Below, piece by piece: positions 48,086-60,524 of a stretch of 64,000 nucleotides of DNA. A program made the translations under genes and the position numbers. This stretch comes from Strongylocentrotus droebachiensis (Eukaryota > Echinodermata > Echinoidea > Camarodonta > Strongylocentrotidae): positions 409,501 through 473,500 of the forward strand of contig JAVYIG010000112.1 of assembly GCA_035222895.1 (NCBI GenBank). Reading direction: 5' to 3'. The notes under the pieces were generated by a model. It did not search any database, was not told the DNA's origin, and saw nothing but the letters and a program-made list of their open reading frames with translations. Each line of letters starts with the position of its first letter. Position 1 is the stretch's first letter.

Positions 48086-51018
48086 TGTTTCGGACGTTAC
48101 ACACTGTTAACATTATAACTTTATTCAAGTTAATTGCTTTTCTTTAGGTATTATTGACCTCAGTTACATTAATTGTTTGCAGAAAAATACTTCTGTAACA
48201 TTTATGGAAAAAAATGGTGCAGTTTTAATTAGTTTAGCACATACATGTATACCAAGTTTATGTAAGGTATATTATTCATTTCAAGAACGAGTACCGGTAG
48301 TTAAAAATGCTTATGTGATCTAACAGAGTGAAATATAAAGCTAATAGCAATTGTAGTCATCAAAACTCCTTAGAAAATTCACTTAGAAACATACTCTTTA
48401 TTGCATGTTATGAACAACAGTGTGAAATGTATACTCTGGTTTGTTTCGGATGTTACACGATGTTAACATTTCAATGAGATCATCAATTTCTACAAACTCT
48501 ACAATATAGATGTTTAATCAGCTTGCTAATGTTCTTTGCCTTCAACTATATAGTGTGTCATTCAATAATATCACTAACACATACATGTATGTAAGCAAAA
48601 CATTGACAAATCTTTTAAAAAATAAAACTATAATAAAGTACCCCCAGTAATGTAAGTACGGTAATAAGAAATAAGTGAATGCTAATGTATGTACTTCTCG
48701 AGAATGAGACATTTTTTATGTATTTTAAAATTGTGTATGTTTTAGGTTATAATACTACTGTAGTAACAATCATCCTTTACCACTATTTGTATTAGGAGGC
48801 TGTTTCAAACGACAATATTTGTTAATGCTCTTAAATAAGTATTTATTTATTTATTTAATTGATGACCGATTTATGAATGGATGGATTGTTTGGTTGATAG
48901 ATCTTAACTCTTGCTGTGCCTATATTACAGGTGACAAACAATATACAGTGTAGGTTAAACATGTACCGTATTTGCCGACGATAAGGCCGCAGCGCCGCAC
49001 CCCTAACTTTGACATTTCGTAGAGGAAAAAAAACAAAAAACGGACAGCCCATTTATATTTCACACTAGTGTAGGGTTGCGGTTCTAACAGATAATTCCTA
49101 GAACTCTTAACACAGAGGCAGCCCAGCAGACATGTTGTAGGATTGATAACTACTAGCTAACTGACCAGGTTTTAATGCGTAAAAGCATTACAGCATTCTA
49201 TGTAGCATTCCACATACATTCCATGCAAAGTAGAATAAGTCAATAAATATTCATATAGTCTCATACAAGTATAAATCAACATCACAAAGTATCTTGAATA
49301 TTCAAACATAAACAAAGGGTATATATTGAATATTCATAGTATATGTAAATTATACTATATAAGCTTGACTGCATCAGGTGAACATTGCAACCAATGAGAG
49401 AGAGAGATAGACAGATGAAAGGATGGTGGATGAAAAGGGTGAATGTGAATGAGGGATGACCTATTAATATGAAAGGGATGAATCATGGATATGAAGGGGA
49501 GTTTCAGAAGTTCAAAATAAATCCCTACACTAGCTTATACATTTTGTATGTATGCATACATTTGAGGAAGATACTACATGTATATGTTTAGGATCATTAA
49601 ATAAGGTATTACTGGTAATGCCCTTTTCTTTTATACATGTACCGGTATGTACTTTCTACACAGATTAGTTACGTGTACTGAGTGCCCTTTTTAAAAGGTA
49701 TTTTCAAATGAAAATCCATATTTCCCATAAATTTTTAGAAAAATATTTTAATTTGCTTGATTTTATCAACTTTATATACCTGTATCATACCCGTGTCATG
49801 TACATGTACACTGGGTATTGCTTAAGTGGGTGATTTTGAGCCTTTGTAACCTACCAAATAGTTTAGATTGACCATACAATCTTTGGTTACATGACATAAT
49901 TTGGAACAACCTCTGTAAAAATGAAAACGTGATGATTTTCAAACACACAGCAATGTAAATAGCAAGAGGAGAGGTTGAAAAATTGAAATTTGCTATTCTC
50001 ACATCTATCTTTGCCCCTCATTTGAACTAGTTAAAGTATGAAAATGTCTGTTAACAGTTTAATGTAACATCCGAAACGTGCTAACAGCATAACAGAAAGT
50101 GCTGTTAAAATGGCTGAATAATTTTTATGAGTCACTTTTATTGAGATTTTTTCTGATAAATTACAATTAAGGATATACTAAAGCAGCCAGGTATGCCTTG
50201 CACCACAAAGTGTGGCTTCAATATTTATGTTTTATAAGTCAATTTTGCAGAAAATTTAGATATTTTACGGAAAATTTGATTGTTTGCATCATATTTCTTC
50301 ATATTTTTATATTTAGATCTAAATGAAATTATACAAATAGTGTTTTTAACAGGAGTGTGCATTGTGAAATCGTAACTTGCACATATGATCAAAAATTAGT
50401 TGAAATTTGCAAAATATGTGTTAACACTCAAATAGTGTAACGTCCGAAACACCCTTCTTGAGTTTACACAAAATTATTGGATTTGAAAGACCTGATTTGT
50501 GTTTTGACTTGGGCTAAGACTTATAATAACTTATACCATAATGATTTATTCACTCCAGATACCCTCAAATATGGATTATCATCATTTATTTGGTTTTTTT
50601 TGTTTCGGACGTTACATTTGTTTCGGACGTTACAACTGTTAACGGAAAATTGGTTTTAACTATAAAATAGTATTGTAATGATGTATTGCAAATTTCTTTT
50701 TTTTGGTGGGTAGCCGCCATGAAATGTTTAAAAAATGTTACGAAAGATAGGTCCTGCAGTTCATATATTTTCTGCTACTTCAAATTGAAAGTTGTTTCGG
50801 ACGTTACAAAATTGTTTACGGAAAATGAGACAACTTTTTCAAATTTTGAATATATTTATAATATAAGCGCTACTACAATTAAATTATATTTTCTTTTAAT
50901 TTAATGACTTGAAGTAACTAATAAGCTTATTCATACCATGAACAATCTCATTAAATGATTGTTCTAGTGGGTTAAATGAGGGCCTACATTGTTTACGGAA
51001 AATGTAACGTCCGAAACA
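48086..51018. repeat. Eight dispersed copies of TGTTTCGGACGTTACA
   Basis: Plus orientation: 48086-48101, 48442-48457 (one base different), 50601-50616, 50619-50634, 50793-50808. Minus orientation: 50063-50077 (one base different, last base not matched), 50437-50452, 51003-51018. A TGTTAAC box follows within 2-9 bases in five copies (48086, 48442, 50063, 50437, 50619). TTGTTTACGGAAAAT lies next to 50793 and 51003. A further TTCCGTAAACAAT without the first box is at 51191. No copies were noticed outside the 3.83-kb element. Confidence 0.95.
48839..48858. repeat. (TTTA)n microsatellite
   Basis: Five tandem attt units within the 3.83-kb element. Confidence 0.9.
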
Positions 51019-51394
51019 CCATTTTCAATTGCACTGTTCTATCAAAATACAGGAGTTAATTCAGATTACTGTTAACTTTCTTTAAGATCCACCCATGCTC
51101 ATTAATCATCAATAGAAAAAAAACATATTGCTTGTGGGTATATATTTTTTTCGGCTCCAACCAAAAAGGTATGTCAATTTTGTTACAAAATTCCGTAAAC
51201 AATTGGCTGTTCAGGGATACCTCATGCACATAAAGCAACGCTGAAATTTTTTCGTTAAGCTATGGGAGGTTAACCTAGGTCCATGCTACAAGAAAAAGTT
51301 GTAACTGATTTCTAATTCTTTATCTTTGTAAAGTTTCAGGCTGTCAAAGGGTCATTAAGCTATTTGGTCATAGTTAAAAAAACCAGTGCCATAA

Positions 51395-52330
51395 TCATAT
51401 CTCTTTTACTCTGATCACTTTTCCGAGCTACATACTCAATACAATGACCAAATTTGTCTTTGAAATCTTTTTTGCAATAATGTACATACATGTACCATGT
51501 AAGGCCTTAGACAGCATTATACATGTAATTACCCCTAATTCTATACTAGACAAACATCCAAAACCCCATTAGCTTGCAGATTTACATAAATTCAAAGAGA
51601 TTGCTTTGTAAAAGCACACCGTGTGCAAACAGAACTATTTAGGACAGCAATCTACGTCATAGATAATCAGAGAGAAGCTTTAATCTGTTTTAGCTAGGGC
51701 TTTTGTCAAGGTATTAGGATATGCTATCTTTATAAGATAGCAAAGTAGAATATTGAAGAAAGAATAAGCCATCTTAATATATCATGGAGTCATTGGAGTG
51801 CTATGTGGAAGGGCACATACATATGAAAGACCAGCAGATTTATAGAAATATGCTTTTTTAAAGTTATAATGAAATTTTGAAGTTTGAAATACTAATCTAC
51901 TGGCAGTATACAGATAATCAAATTTTAATTTCATTATCTACACAAATGTTAATACATCTATCATACAGTCATGTCATTATCTGTTACACATTTTCCATCC
52001 CACATTGTTTAAAGTGCTAGAACTGCAATAGGTTTCAACTCCTACACATCTATGATCTTTCCTTAAATCTTTTCATGTAATATAAATCTTAGAAATTGAA
52101 AAATTTGAATGAAATGTTCCAATACTGCAAAACTCTCCAAGCAACACACATGTCAATATCCCAAAGCACTATGCCTTCGCTTCTTTATATATTCATATTA
52201 TGTCCTGCCGCCCTTTCGCCGAATGCCAAGAAAGTATAAATAATTTGCAGTGCATCTCTAGAAATTCTTGGAAAATGTTGTTGTTGATGTTTCCATGGTC
52301 ACCTTGCTTCTTGCAAGAAAACTGTTCATC
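51395..52330. other. No gene recognised
   Basis: AT-rich flank of the 3.83-kb element. Nothing identified. Confidence 0.3.
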
Positions 52331-52334
52331 TTTT

Positions 52335-52361
52335 TCCTCCTCCTCCTCCTCCTCCTCCTCC
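52335..52361. repeat. (TCC)n microsatellite
   Basis: Nine uninterrupted tcc/cct triplets. Confidence 0.95.
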
Positions 52362-52368
52362 ATTGAGA

Positions 52369-52426
52369 GCTAGAAGTGCAGTAACTCTGTCAAAAGTACC
52401 GAAGTTTGCACCCTTTTGGCTCTTAG
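52369..52426. mobile_element. 58-bp palindrome, AGCCAGAAGGG family
   Basis: 'gagagctagaagtgcagta' at the left and 'gcacccttttggctctta' at the right are inverted. The same family as 6340-6410. Confidence 0.5.
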
Positions 52427-52429
52427 CTG

Positions 52430-54266
52430 TTGATACGCTGAACAGCACCTTTAACAAACTCTTCATTGCACGATGCTAAATGGGACTTGATCATTTTAAT
52501 GGTTAAGGCATTTGCAGAGTTGCTCAACCGAAGTTGCTTCCGAATGGGAACATCCATCACTCAAGCTCATCTTATGCAAGAACCTGTTCACACTACAGGA
52601 AATACATACGGAAGACGTTTAAAGAAACATCCTATAGTGGTGAATAGGGCATTCAGACTAGAAAAAACATCATGTAGAGAAAAGAGATTTGAAATGGTCA
52701 AGTAACAAGACAGCTGGCCAATCGACACTGTGCGAACTCGAGAAGCCCCGCCCATTTATATGATTTGTGTCCGATATGATATTCAGACTTGAATAGGAAT
52801 CTGATTCTGTATCAAGTTTTGTTAAAAATAATGCTCAAACAAGCGTTTTGCTATACAATATTAAGTTATACAACATTTTGTTTTATAACATATTTGATTG
52901 AATATTCACACTGGGAAAAATAGTAATTACTTATTGTATAGTTATACAATTTGTTTTGGTATTCTGAAAGCAGCATCATTCATCTGCTGTCCCACCAATT
53001 TTACTATGCACCAGGGAATAGAAAATATAATCCCATGTATGAATCGTGTTATTACGAGTATAAGCTTGGCTGATGCCACGAGCAATGTGATGATGTGTTC
53101 TTCATATGTTTGGTTGTTTGTGTTTGACTTTGTTATATTAAAAGCTTAAGGCTAACCTTGAACTTCGGTGATCAAAATGCATTCTGAGAGAGCTTGCTTA
53201 GAATATTGCTAAATGATTTATCTTGCCGAAGATCAGGGCTTTAATCAGTAAAATGTAAATAAACTGATAAAATGTTTCTGGAATCACATGAACTAGAACA
53301 ATGCATTACTTTGTCTGCCATGATGTTGGAAACACTGGCTCGATTGTATTACCTTTCTTTGTTCATATAATTGTATCATTTATACAGTCAAACCTGTGTT
53401 TAGTGGCCACCTCTCTATAAAGGCCAACTGTCCCTATGGTTCATGTATTGTATCATGGGCTGCAAAACTGTGACAACGGTAAATTTTAAATATTCATTTG
53501 GACTCCTTCATAGCATTACCATAACTCTAAATCCTTTGATAAAAGAAACTTTCTATGTAACTAATACTACCTTATAAAAGAGGGAGAATACCTAATAATA
53601 CATAGAAAGTAGGGCAAAGCCTGCAATATATCAAGACATCACTTCATTATTTACAGCTCAAGAAAGATCTTGCAGCTAAGATTTATGTAATTTTTTCATC
53701 AGGAACACCGCAACTCAATGAATATTTCATTGGTTTGGACAGCCATTTCTTGACCACCTACGTATAGCAAAGAGCTAGAGCTTAGGGCAAGATGCCAATT
53801 TAGATCTGTGATCACCCTTTTTGATGATGAGTTAACTGTTAAAAAGCTTCTTTGAATTCGCCATTGTAAAAAAACAGTCATTTTCACAGTAAAATACCTT
53901 CACAAATTGCATATATTCATTGTTGTGATTACATCATTTTGTAGCATGAAACTTCATGTCCACTTGCAAAATCTGTAACTTTGGCGTCATGCATGCAAAA
54001 ATTTCATGGCCAGATGTTTATATTTTATTGGACCTCTTGCTAATTATTCAATTGTAAAAAAAAAACACCTGCAGGCTTTACCAAAAATCAAGTTAAAAAA
54101 AGAGAAATTGGGCAAATTTTTACAAGTTGGCTTTGGGGGCTAAACACTATTACATAAAGTACAGATTTCGAATTTCATACGGTGTGCTCTTTCAAACTCA
54201 GTTTTAGTCAGATGTTGCATTTTCAAATCAATATAAAATACCTTTCTTCTCTACATACAGTATCTT
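52430..54266. other. No gene recognised
   Basis: A mildly CpG-bearing patch lies at about 52440-52770. At 53391-53470, 'cagtcaaacctgtgtttagt' and 'ggccacctctctataaaggc' resemble the terminal region of a DNA transposon seen in many invertebrates (recalled, not checked); no matching opposite end was found. Confidence 0.3.
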
Positions 54267-54270
54267 TTAA

Positions 54271-54444
54271 ACCCTATCTGCACTGGTTTGGCCAGGAGTG
54301 ATTCGACCTCCCTGCATGGTCACTGACAAATCAGCTCTCAATTAACATAAGAAAAAGGGGATTATGGGGGACCAATGGTCACCGCTTAGGCATTGTTTGC
54401 TATATAAAGAGGGTGCATGTAGCTTTAAGTAGTGCAGTGGGGCT
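54271..54444 (+). mobile_element. TTAA-flanked MITE, family K1, 174 bp
   Basis: TTAA lies at 54267-54270 and 54445-54448. The element starts ACCCTATCTGCACTGG and ends GCAGTGGGGCT. Its sequence matches 58919-59096 (inverted) along the whole length and 12868-12981 in the right part. TTAA duplications are typical of Kolobok and piggyBac elements. Confidence 0.8.
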
Positions 54445-54448
54445 TTAA

Positions 54449-56123
54449 TACACATCGCTTTACCGGTATACATATCTCATTAAAGATATCACACTCTTAA
54501 ATGTCAAAGTATGATGAAGAAATACAATTTATCCACTGAGACTCCTGGAAACACACCATTAAATAGCCCTGACCAATTACCACATGAACAACAACGATGA
54601 CAACAGGTAAATTATTCACCAAGTCTCCTATAAACGCACTACTTAATCCCTAACCAATTACTTTACAAGTACAGAGATGTAGAACCATCTTTTAATACAC
54701 ATCTTGTTAAACTTATCTCATTAGACATATCACACTTGTAGATGTCACTGTACGATGACAACATTTAAATTATTCACCAAATCTCCTGTAAATGCACTAT
54801 TTAATCCCTAACCAATTACTTTACGAGTACAGAGATGTAGAACCATCTGTTATTGAACACACGAGTATAAATGGATCTGCAGTGTGAACGTCAGAAGTAG
54901 ATTACCTTTCTAATTGCTCTAGCCTATTACATCTCATTACACCGCCGTGCCTGCACGAAGCCCGTCTGGTGGGTAAGTGTACATCAGGAGTGGGATAGTA
55001 GAGAAACATTAATGAGATTTGGTTCCTCATGAGAGTGGGCCCTACCTCAACTCATTTCCTCTGATCCTTTATTGACTTTTTGCTCCCGGCAATATTCTCA
55101 AACAGCCCCTGTCTGTCTTCTCTGTTATTTAGATTTCAGCAGGTTGATGGGCAAAGCAACGCTAAACCGGAGAGCAATAAAGACAGGTAGAACAACGCTG
55201 GAACGGAGAGCAGTAGAGACGAGCATCCTGTAGCTTTTAAAAGCCTATCTTCAAGACAAATAAACGGTTAGGTACAGTAGAGAGATTTTAATAACTATTT
55301 TGTGATTCCAGAGGATCTTTTAAAAACTTATGTTCCAGACAAATCCAGATGATCTAACAGTTGGTACAGAAGAAAGATTTCATTAACTCTGCTGTGACTA
55401 CAGAAGATGTTAAACAATTTGTTTCCACAAAACAAGGTCAAATAAAAAGCCAATCTTCAACCTTTTCACAAGGAGCAGGGGGTGAGGTGTGTGAAAACAC
55501 AATGCCACAATAGTTTTGATCTGCTTAAAATGGCAATCAAACTCAATTTACGTAAAATAGACTATACAGACTCATATTGAAAGTCAGGCCATCCAAATGC
55601 ACCAAACCTTCTCCTTCTTAAATATGATCTATCTTTGAGCAGTTATGATGCAATTATGATGAATTTTAGATTAATGTTTCCAAAACAGACGATTCTCATT
55701 TCTTGTTCTGTTGTTTTTTTTGCTGAGAAATAGTACTACAATACAAAAGGTTGTCCTCCCAGACAAAATAAGCTAGAAATAGGGCTACCACATACGAAAC
55801 CTATCCCAATTTCTAAAAAATCAAATCTTCTTTTTAATCAGGTTGAAAGATGGATGGGATATATATGGATTAATGAACACAGGCAATGGCATCATTCTGG
55901 ATCAGTTGGCTCAGAGATGATGGTTATTTCTTGCTTCGTATCATATATACCTTCATAAAACCCTAAGGGTACAATGATTAGCCTACATATGTCTCCGAAC
56001 AAGGCCGCTCAAATCAAGAAACCTCTTGAAATCATTTTTCACCCAATGGCAACATGATGTACATCAGGAGAATGGCATATGAGTAAACAAAAGAGGAAAC
56101 AAAGTGGAGGGCACTTGTCTGTT
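54449..56123. other. No gene recognised; local duplication near 54480-54860
   Basis: 'accaattactttacaagtac' with 'agagatgtagaaccatcttt' near 54655-54700 recurs at 54810-54855, and 'attattcaccaagtctcc' recurs near 54612 and 54769, indicating a diverged tandem duplication of about 155 bp. 'gacaggtagaacaacgctgg' near 55180 overlaps a second short repeat ('aacgctaaaccggagagcaa' / 'aacgctggaacggagagcag'). Confidence 0.5.
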
Positions 56124-56158
56124 GAGAGCCAGAAGGGCCCTACCGCTGTGTTACAGAA

Positions 56159-56479
56159 GTGTCGTAGTTGAGTGGTTTGAGCACTTGACTTGAAATTTGT
56201 AGGTTGTGGGTTCGATCCCCGACATGGCACTAATTTCCTTTGACAAGGCATTAATTTACATTTGCCACTCAACACCCAAGAGAGAAATAGGGACCCGGTA
56301 GGATGACGAAAGCATTTGTGTTAGTAGGAATACTCCCCAGGAAGTGGAGATATCTATAAAGCGCTTAGAGACGGTATTCCATATTATGAGCTATAAGCGC
56401 CATGAGAACCTGTGCGCTATACAAGTAGCCACTATTATTATTATTATATATAAATCCAGATTATTGTTATTATCATTAT
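56159..56479 (+). mobile_element. tRNA-derived SINE, subfamily A, near full length
   Basis: The A box 'tagttgagtgg' (56165-56175) and B box GGTTCGATCCC (56209-56219) of an internal RNA polymerase III promoter are present. The body 'ggcactaatttcctttgaca' and 'catttgccactcaacaccca' follows, then 'aagcgcttagagacggtatt' and 'ctataagcgccatgagaacc', then an (ATT)n / ATC tail. About 320 bp. It pairs in inverse orientation with 56730-57084. Confidence 0.88.
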
Positions 56480-56729
56480 ATGACCTAACAACTGTTAGGA
56501 TCCAAACATACAGTCACATATTGCTGTAACTCACTCAGTGTCAAAGGCAATTTATACCACCACCGTTTTGACTACAGGTATTATGTCTGATGCTTTTAGA
56601 ATATCAAAAGCATGTCTTTCTTCTAGAAAATTAAAAGAGGTCCATTTATTGAGCAGTTCATTGTGCCAGAGTACTGTTTGCAAGAGCATGAAGATAAAAG
56701 AAAAAACCTATATGTCTATTTTAGTCATA
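56480..56729. other. Spacer between the two inverted SINEs
   Basis: About 250 bp of AT-rich sequence separating the tails of the inverted SINE pair. An open frame of 83 codons runs from it into the second SINE tail and has no recognisable domain. Confidence 0.4.
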
Positions 56730-57084
56730 TTAATAATGATAATGATAATTATAATAATAATCTGGATTCTGGATTTATATAGCGCTTAATACGGAATACC
56801 GTCTCTAAGCGCTTTAAATTACCCCGGTGATCGAAGTCATTCACTGCACAATGTGCTCCATCTCCACTCCCTAGGTAGTATTCCTACCATATGGTCACCC
56901 TGAGGGCATAGGCAATAACTAACTTAAATTCTTTCGTCATCCTACTGAGTATCCATTTCTCTCTTCGGTATTGAGTGGCAAATGAAGAATAATGCCTTGC
57001 CAAAGGACATTAGTGCTGTGTCTGGGATCGAACCCATGACCTTTGAATTTCATGTCAAGTGCTCTTACCACTCGACTACGACAC
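56730..57084 (-). mobile_element. tRNA-derived SINE, subfamily A, near full length, inverted
   Basis: The reverse complement reads 'gtcgtagtcgagtggtaaga' (A box), 'gggttcgatccc' (B box at 57023-57034), 'gcactaatgtcctttggcaa', 'gtaggatgacgaaagaattt', 'aagcgcttagagacggtatt' and a triplet tail. It is slightly longer than the 56159 copy because it keeps an extra segment around 56830-56900. Confidence 0.88.
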
Positions 57085-57094
57085 TTATATGTCT

Positions 57095-57170
57095 TGTTTA
57101 TCCAGGGTAGCCTCATCCATATTGATACTGTTTTCCCCAGGGGTCTTGCAATCATATTATACAAGTTTGT
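57095..57170 (-). mobile_element. SINE subfamily B 3' end, upstream of the inverted SINE
   Basis: The reverse complement ends 'gatgaggctaccctggataa' and 'acaagacat', the 3' end seen at 34860-34890. It lies directly before the head of the SINE at 56730-57084, so that SINE landed beside or in an older SINE tail. Confidence 0.55.
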
Positions 57171-58918
57171 AAATTACGTGGCATGATAAAGGCTGAAACT
57201 ATTATTCATCCTTTTAGCGTATTGTATCCTGGGGGAAATGCCTCATAAATACCCCCATTATCATCACTTATTATAATATCAAATGAAACTTACAAATACA
57301 CTTCTTTATGCATTCATCACGCACAATTTAAGTATTTTGTTTTCCCCTTGAATAAAAGATAAATAAATTCAGAAGCACGTCTTTACAGTTAACACGTCTT
57401 AGCTCTAATCATGCTGAAATATTTCAAATGATGAAAAATAGGGAAAAAATATTCTTTTCATGAAAACAAACAGACATGAATTTCTGACAGATACCTTTTC
57501 AACTATATAATCAACAAAACAATGAACAAGAGCTGGTTAAATCCATGAGCGGATTCAGAATATTACTCCAAAGAACTAGCGTTTTCAAAACAAAAATGCA
57601 AACTTTTTTAAAGCTAGTTCTCATTAAAAAAAAAACATGTCTAAATGGTTCCTTGACTCAAATGCATATTTTGAATAAGAATTACTTACACTCTTCAAAT
57701 CAGTGTTCTTGCAGGAAAATATTCCATGAAAGCTTTAGGAAAACCAACCAACATTTGGTATGTTTGGGAAACTTATGTTGATGAGAAAAGAACATATACT
57801 TGACTACCGGGACTGTACAAAGAGCTCTAAAATCATGGATACCATCAGATGTAGAAGACTTTCAAATGAATTTTCATACCATTGTCAATACCAACATCCT
57901 CTTCCTTCAAATGATTTTGACCTAATTTTTCAATATGTATTTCCAAAAGTTAAATGGTTAACTTTAATCATGTCATTGCTGTATTCCATCGATCTATCCA
58001 TCCATTCGCCCACCCAAAAACTGACTTTACTTATTTCTGCCTCTGGTACGAGACGGTGAATATGAAGAAAAGGCAAGCTATTCCATCAAGGAACCAAGGC
58101 TAGGAGACATATATTCTGAACAATAGGCGGTGGCATCCTACCCTCACGCTCTCACAAAGGCTCATGACAAGATGAAAAAGAGCACCACGATATTCTATCT
58201 CTGACCTTTCTTGCCCGACCTCAAGCCCACAATGGGCACACTTATCAAATGTGCATAATATTCAACCATCGGTTTGTCATCGTATAGGTGGGTCCATGAT
58301 GGATTGAAAGACAGACAGCTTTTTGAATGCGAGGGGATGGGGTGACCGTTTCTCATCCATCTATGCAAGAAATCATCTACTCGCGATCACGTTTGAATTA
58401 TTTTCCATGCAATTGGACCGACAATAACATATGAATTATAATACTACACTGACATCAGTATGGAAGTGCTCCGTTCATTAAATAAAGGAGACATATTCAT
58501 CCAAGTTCATTTTATTTCCTGCCTATATCATTCAGCTTTGTTATTACCCACTACCTTTTGTACTATATTTGAACAAACTGTATCAGACTTGAGCTCTTTC
58601 ACTATAACTCAATATTGAAGATATAACCTGTCTCCCCATACAAACAGGAAAATATGATTATACAAACATTTATTTGGAGTAAGCGTTGTAGTAATTCAAG
58701 ATCAAATCTAAGTGGGATTAAATATGCATTGGATTTTGCTACTTTTGAGAATAGATGGATTAAACAGAATTGCACTTAAAGCTTGGTAATGAGATGAATT
58801 AATACTTCAAAACAAAAACCCAATTAAGAGGGTGAATCATTCCATGAAAATATTTACATTACATCATGCAAATCATTTGTCATAAAAACTATTCAACAAC
58901 TATCTGAGGGAGTCTTAA
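57171..58918. other. No gene recognised
   Basis: AT-rich sequence. 58040-58400 is a little GC-richer with scattered CpG. Open frames (57545-57781, 57760-58059) show no known domain. Confidence 0.3.
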
Positions 58919-59096
58919 AGTCCTTACATTCCCACTGCACTACTCTATATAGCAAACAATGCCTAATCGGTGACCATTTGTCCCCCATGATCCTCTTTTT
59001 CTTATGTTAAGTGAGAGCTGATTTGATGAGATAACCACCTGTCCAGTGACCTTGCAGGGTGGTCCAATTCCTCCTGTAAACCAGTACAGATGGGCT
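58919..59096 (-). mobile_element. TTAA-flanked MITE, family K1, 178 bp, inverted
   Basis: TTAA lies at 58915-58918 and 59097-59100. In its own orientation it starts AGCCCATCTGTACTGG and ends with GTGCAGTGGGAATGTAAGGACT. It is full length, and its start defines the AGCCC terminus of the family. Confidence 0.82.
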
Positions 59097-59363
59097 TTAA
59101 CATGTAAATCAAAGAGAAATATGGCAACATGTTTTCACTGATATTCAGACAGTTTAGACAACTTTACATCTCAAAATTGCACTAAGACATGACTAAAAAT
59201 TCATTTAGGAAATATCAAAGTATACCTGACAGGGTTGTAAATTAAGAAGATGTATTTCATAAGAGGGCACAAAAACCTACTACTAGTACTACCCCAATTC
59301 TAAGGTATCTCTAATAGCCAAATGTAGTGACACAAAAGGAGGCATCCGGAACCATGCCTTTAA

Positions 59364-59761
59364 AGGTAAAGACCAGTATTGGAAACGCCCCAATTTCAAA
59401 AAATGAAATGGAAGCTCATATTACCAATCATGTGAAAGAAAATGTTTTGACTAATACGTGATGATAACAATTTTGCCGGGAAACTGCCTACTAATTGATA
59501 TATTTGTTAAATTAGTTTATCTATTGGTATGTGAGAGATAAACGCATGTGTCACGCACGTGTGCGTATAGTCCCATATACATCTTTCTGTGTACAGTGCT
59601 TGTAACTTTACGAAGACTGGGCCAAATTTCTTATCATTTTGATGATTTCAGAACCTTGCAGCACACACCAATACTTATATGCTAGATGATCAACCTTTTC
59701 TGATCGATTTCACAACGCTTCTTTCACAATGCAATCGCATTACCATAACTGGTCTTTATCT
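59364..59761 (+). mobile_element. TTAA-flanked MITE, family K2, 398 bp
   Basis: TTAA lies at 59360-59363 and 59762-59765. The left end AGGTAAAGACCAGTATTGG and the complement of the right end AGATAAAGACCAGTTATGG give a TIR with one mismatch in the first 14 bases. The right 180 bp are repeated at 17954-18134. No coding capacity. Confidence 0.85.
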
Positions 59762-59765
59762 TTAA

Positions 59766-60520
59766 GTCCATGAAACAAAAAATCAAGCCCTTGTAGATGA
59801 AATACCAGGACTCAAAACTTTTGATTGCTTGAATGTCATTGACCGCATAAAGGCTTGTTGACCAAACTTTAATTCCTGCCTTTTTGGCCCAGGTGAACAA
59901 ATATCACTGCTTCTTCTGAATTTTGCACCCTGGAAATGCCAGCTATAATTTGAACATGAGAAGTTCAGCAATCTTCTAACCCAAATAAAAAGGTAACCGA
60001 ATACGAAACGTCTTCTAAAATGAATACTTGTTAGCATTTTGTATTGTTTAAAGAAACTTGTGGTCTTGAAATGCAGTTGATGTCGGGTATAGAAGTCTTT
60101 TGTGACGCACACATAGAGATCATATGTAATTTAGTTCATCCATCTCTGATATCCTTTCTCTTGCATCCTCCACCATTCTCCACAGAGAAGACGATATTTA
60201 TTCTGACGTCAGTCTCTTACCCACTTTTTGTTCCTACCATCAACTTCAAATATATCTGCATCATTTTTCGTCCCATTAGAAGACACTTCAGACATCAAAT
60301 TGGTGTTTGTCTAGCCACATGCTTCAAGGTGACACTTAGGAATTTGGAGTAAAAAACGTGTATGGAAAACGTTATTCAGAAAACTTCACATGCAGAACCA
60401 ATAAACTCAACATCATTAATTTGTTTTTCTCCATATAATTTTTGTTTGGAGGGGGGATGAATTACATCTCACAAAGGTAAATCATTAAACAGGTGTAATG
60501 TAAAGCAACATTTATCTGAT
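59766..60520. other. No gene recognised
   Basis: AT-rich sequence between two TTAA-flanked elements. Open frames of about 100 codons at 59783-60112 and 60044-60352 have no recognisable domain. Confidence 0.3.
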
Positions 60521-60524
60521 TTAA

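Larger units (their letters stand above)
47559..51390. mobile_element. 3.83-kb DNA transposon, 19-bp TIRs, two-box internal repeats
   Basis: The left end GGCACTGGTTTTTTTAACT (47559-47577) is the exact reverse complement of the right end at 51372-51390. Imperfect pairing continues about 10 bp (ttataccaaat / atgaccaaat). ATAA flanks both ends (47555-47558 and 51391-51394), suggesting a 4-bp target duplication; TA with one extra terminal base is the alternative. A 4-bp duplication would fit Sola or Academ, TA would fit Tc1/mariner. The interior has no open frame above about 70 codons and no recognisable transposase, so the copy is non-autonomous or decayed. It holds eight copies of TGTTTCGGACGTTACA in both orientations, most with a nearby GTTAAC or GTTTACGG box. 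Confidence 0.85.

Noticed and set aside
56165-56219. tRNA gene (A and B boxes present)
   Set aside because: The boxes head a SINE with a shared body and triplet tail; no complete tRNA cloverleaf was found.
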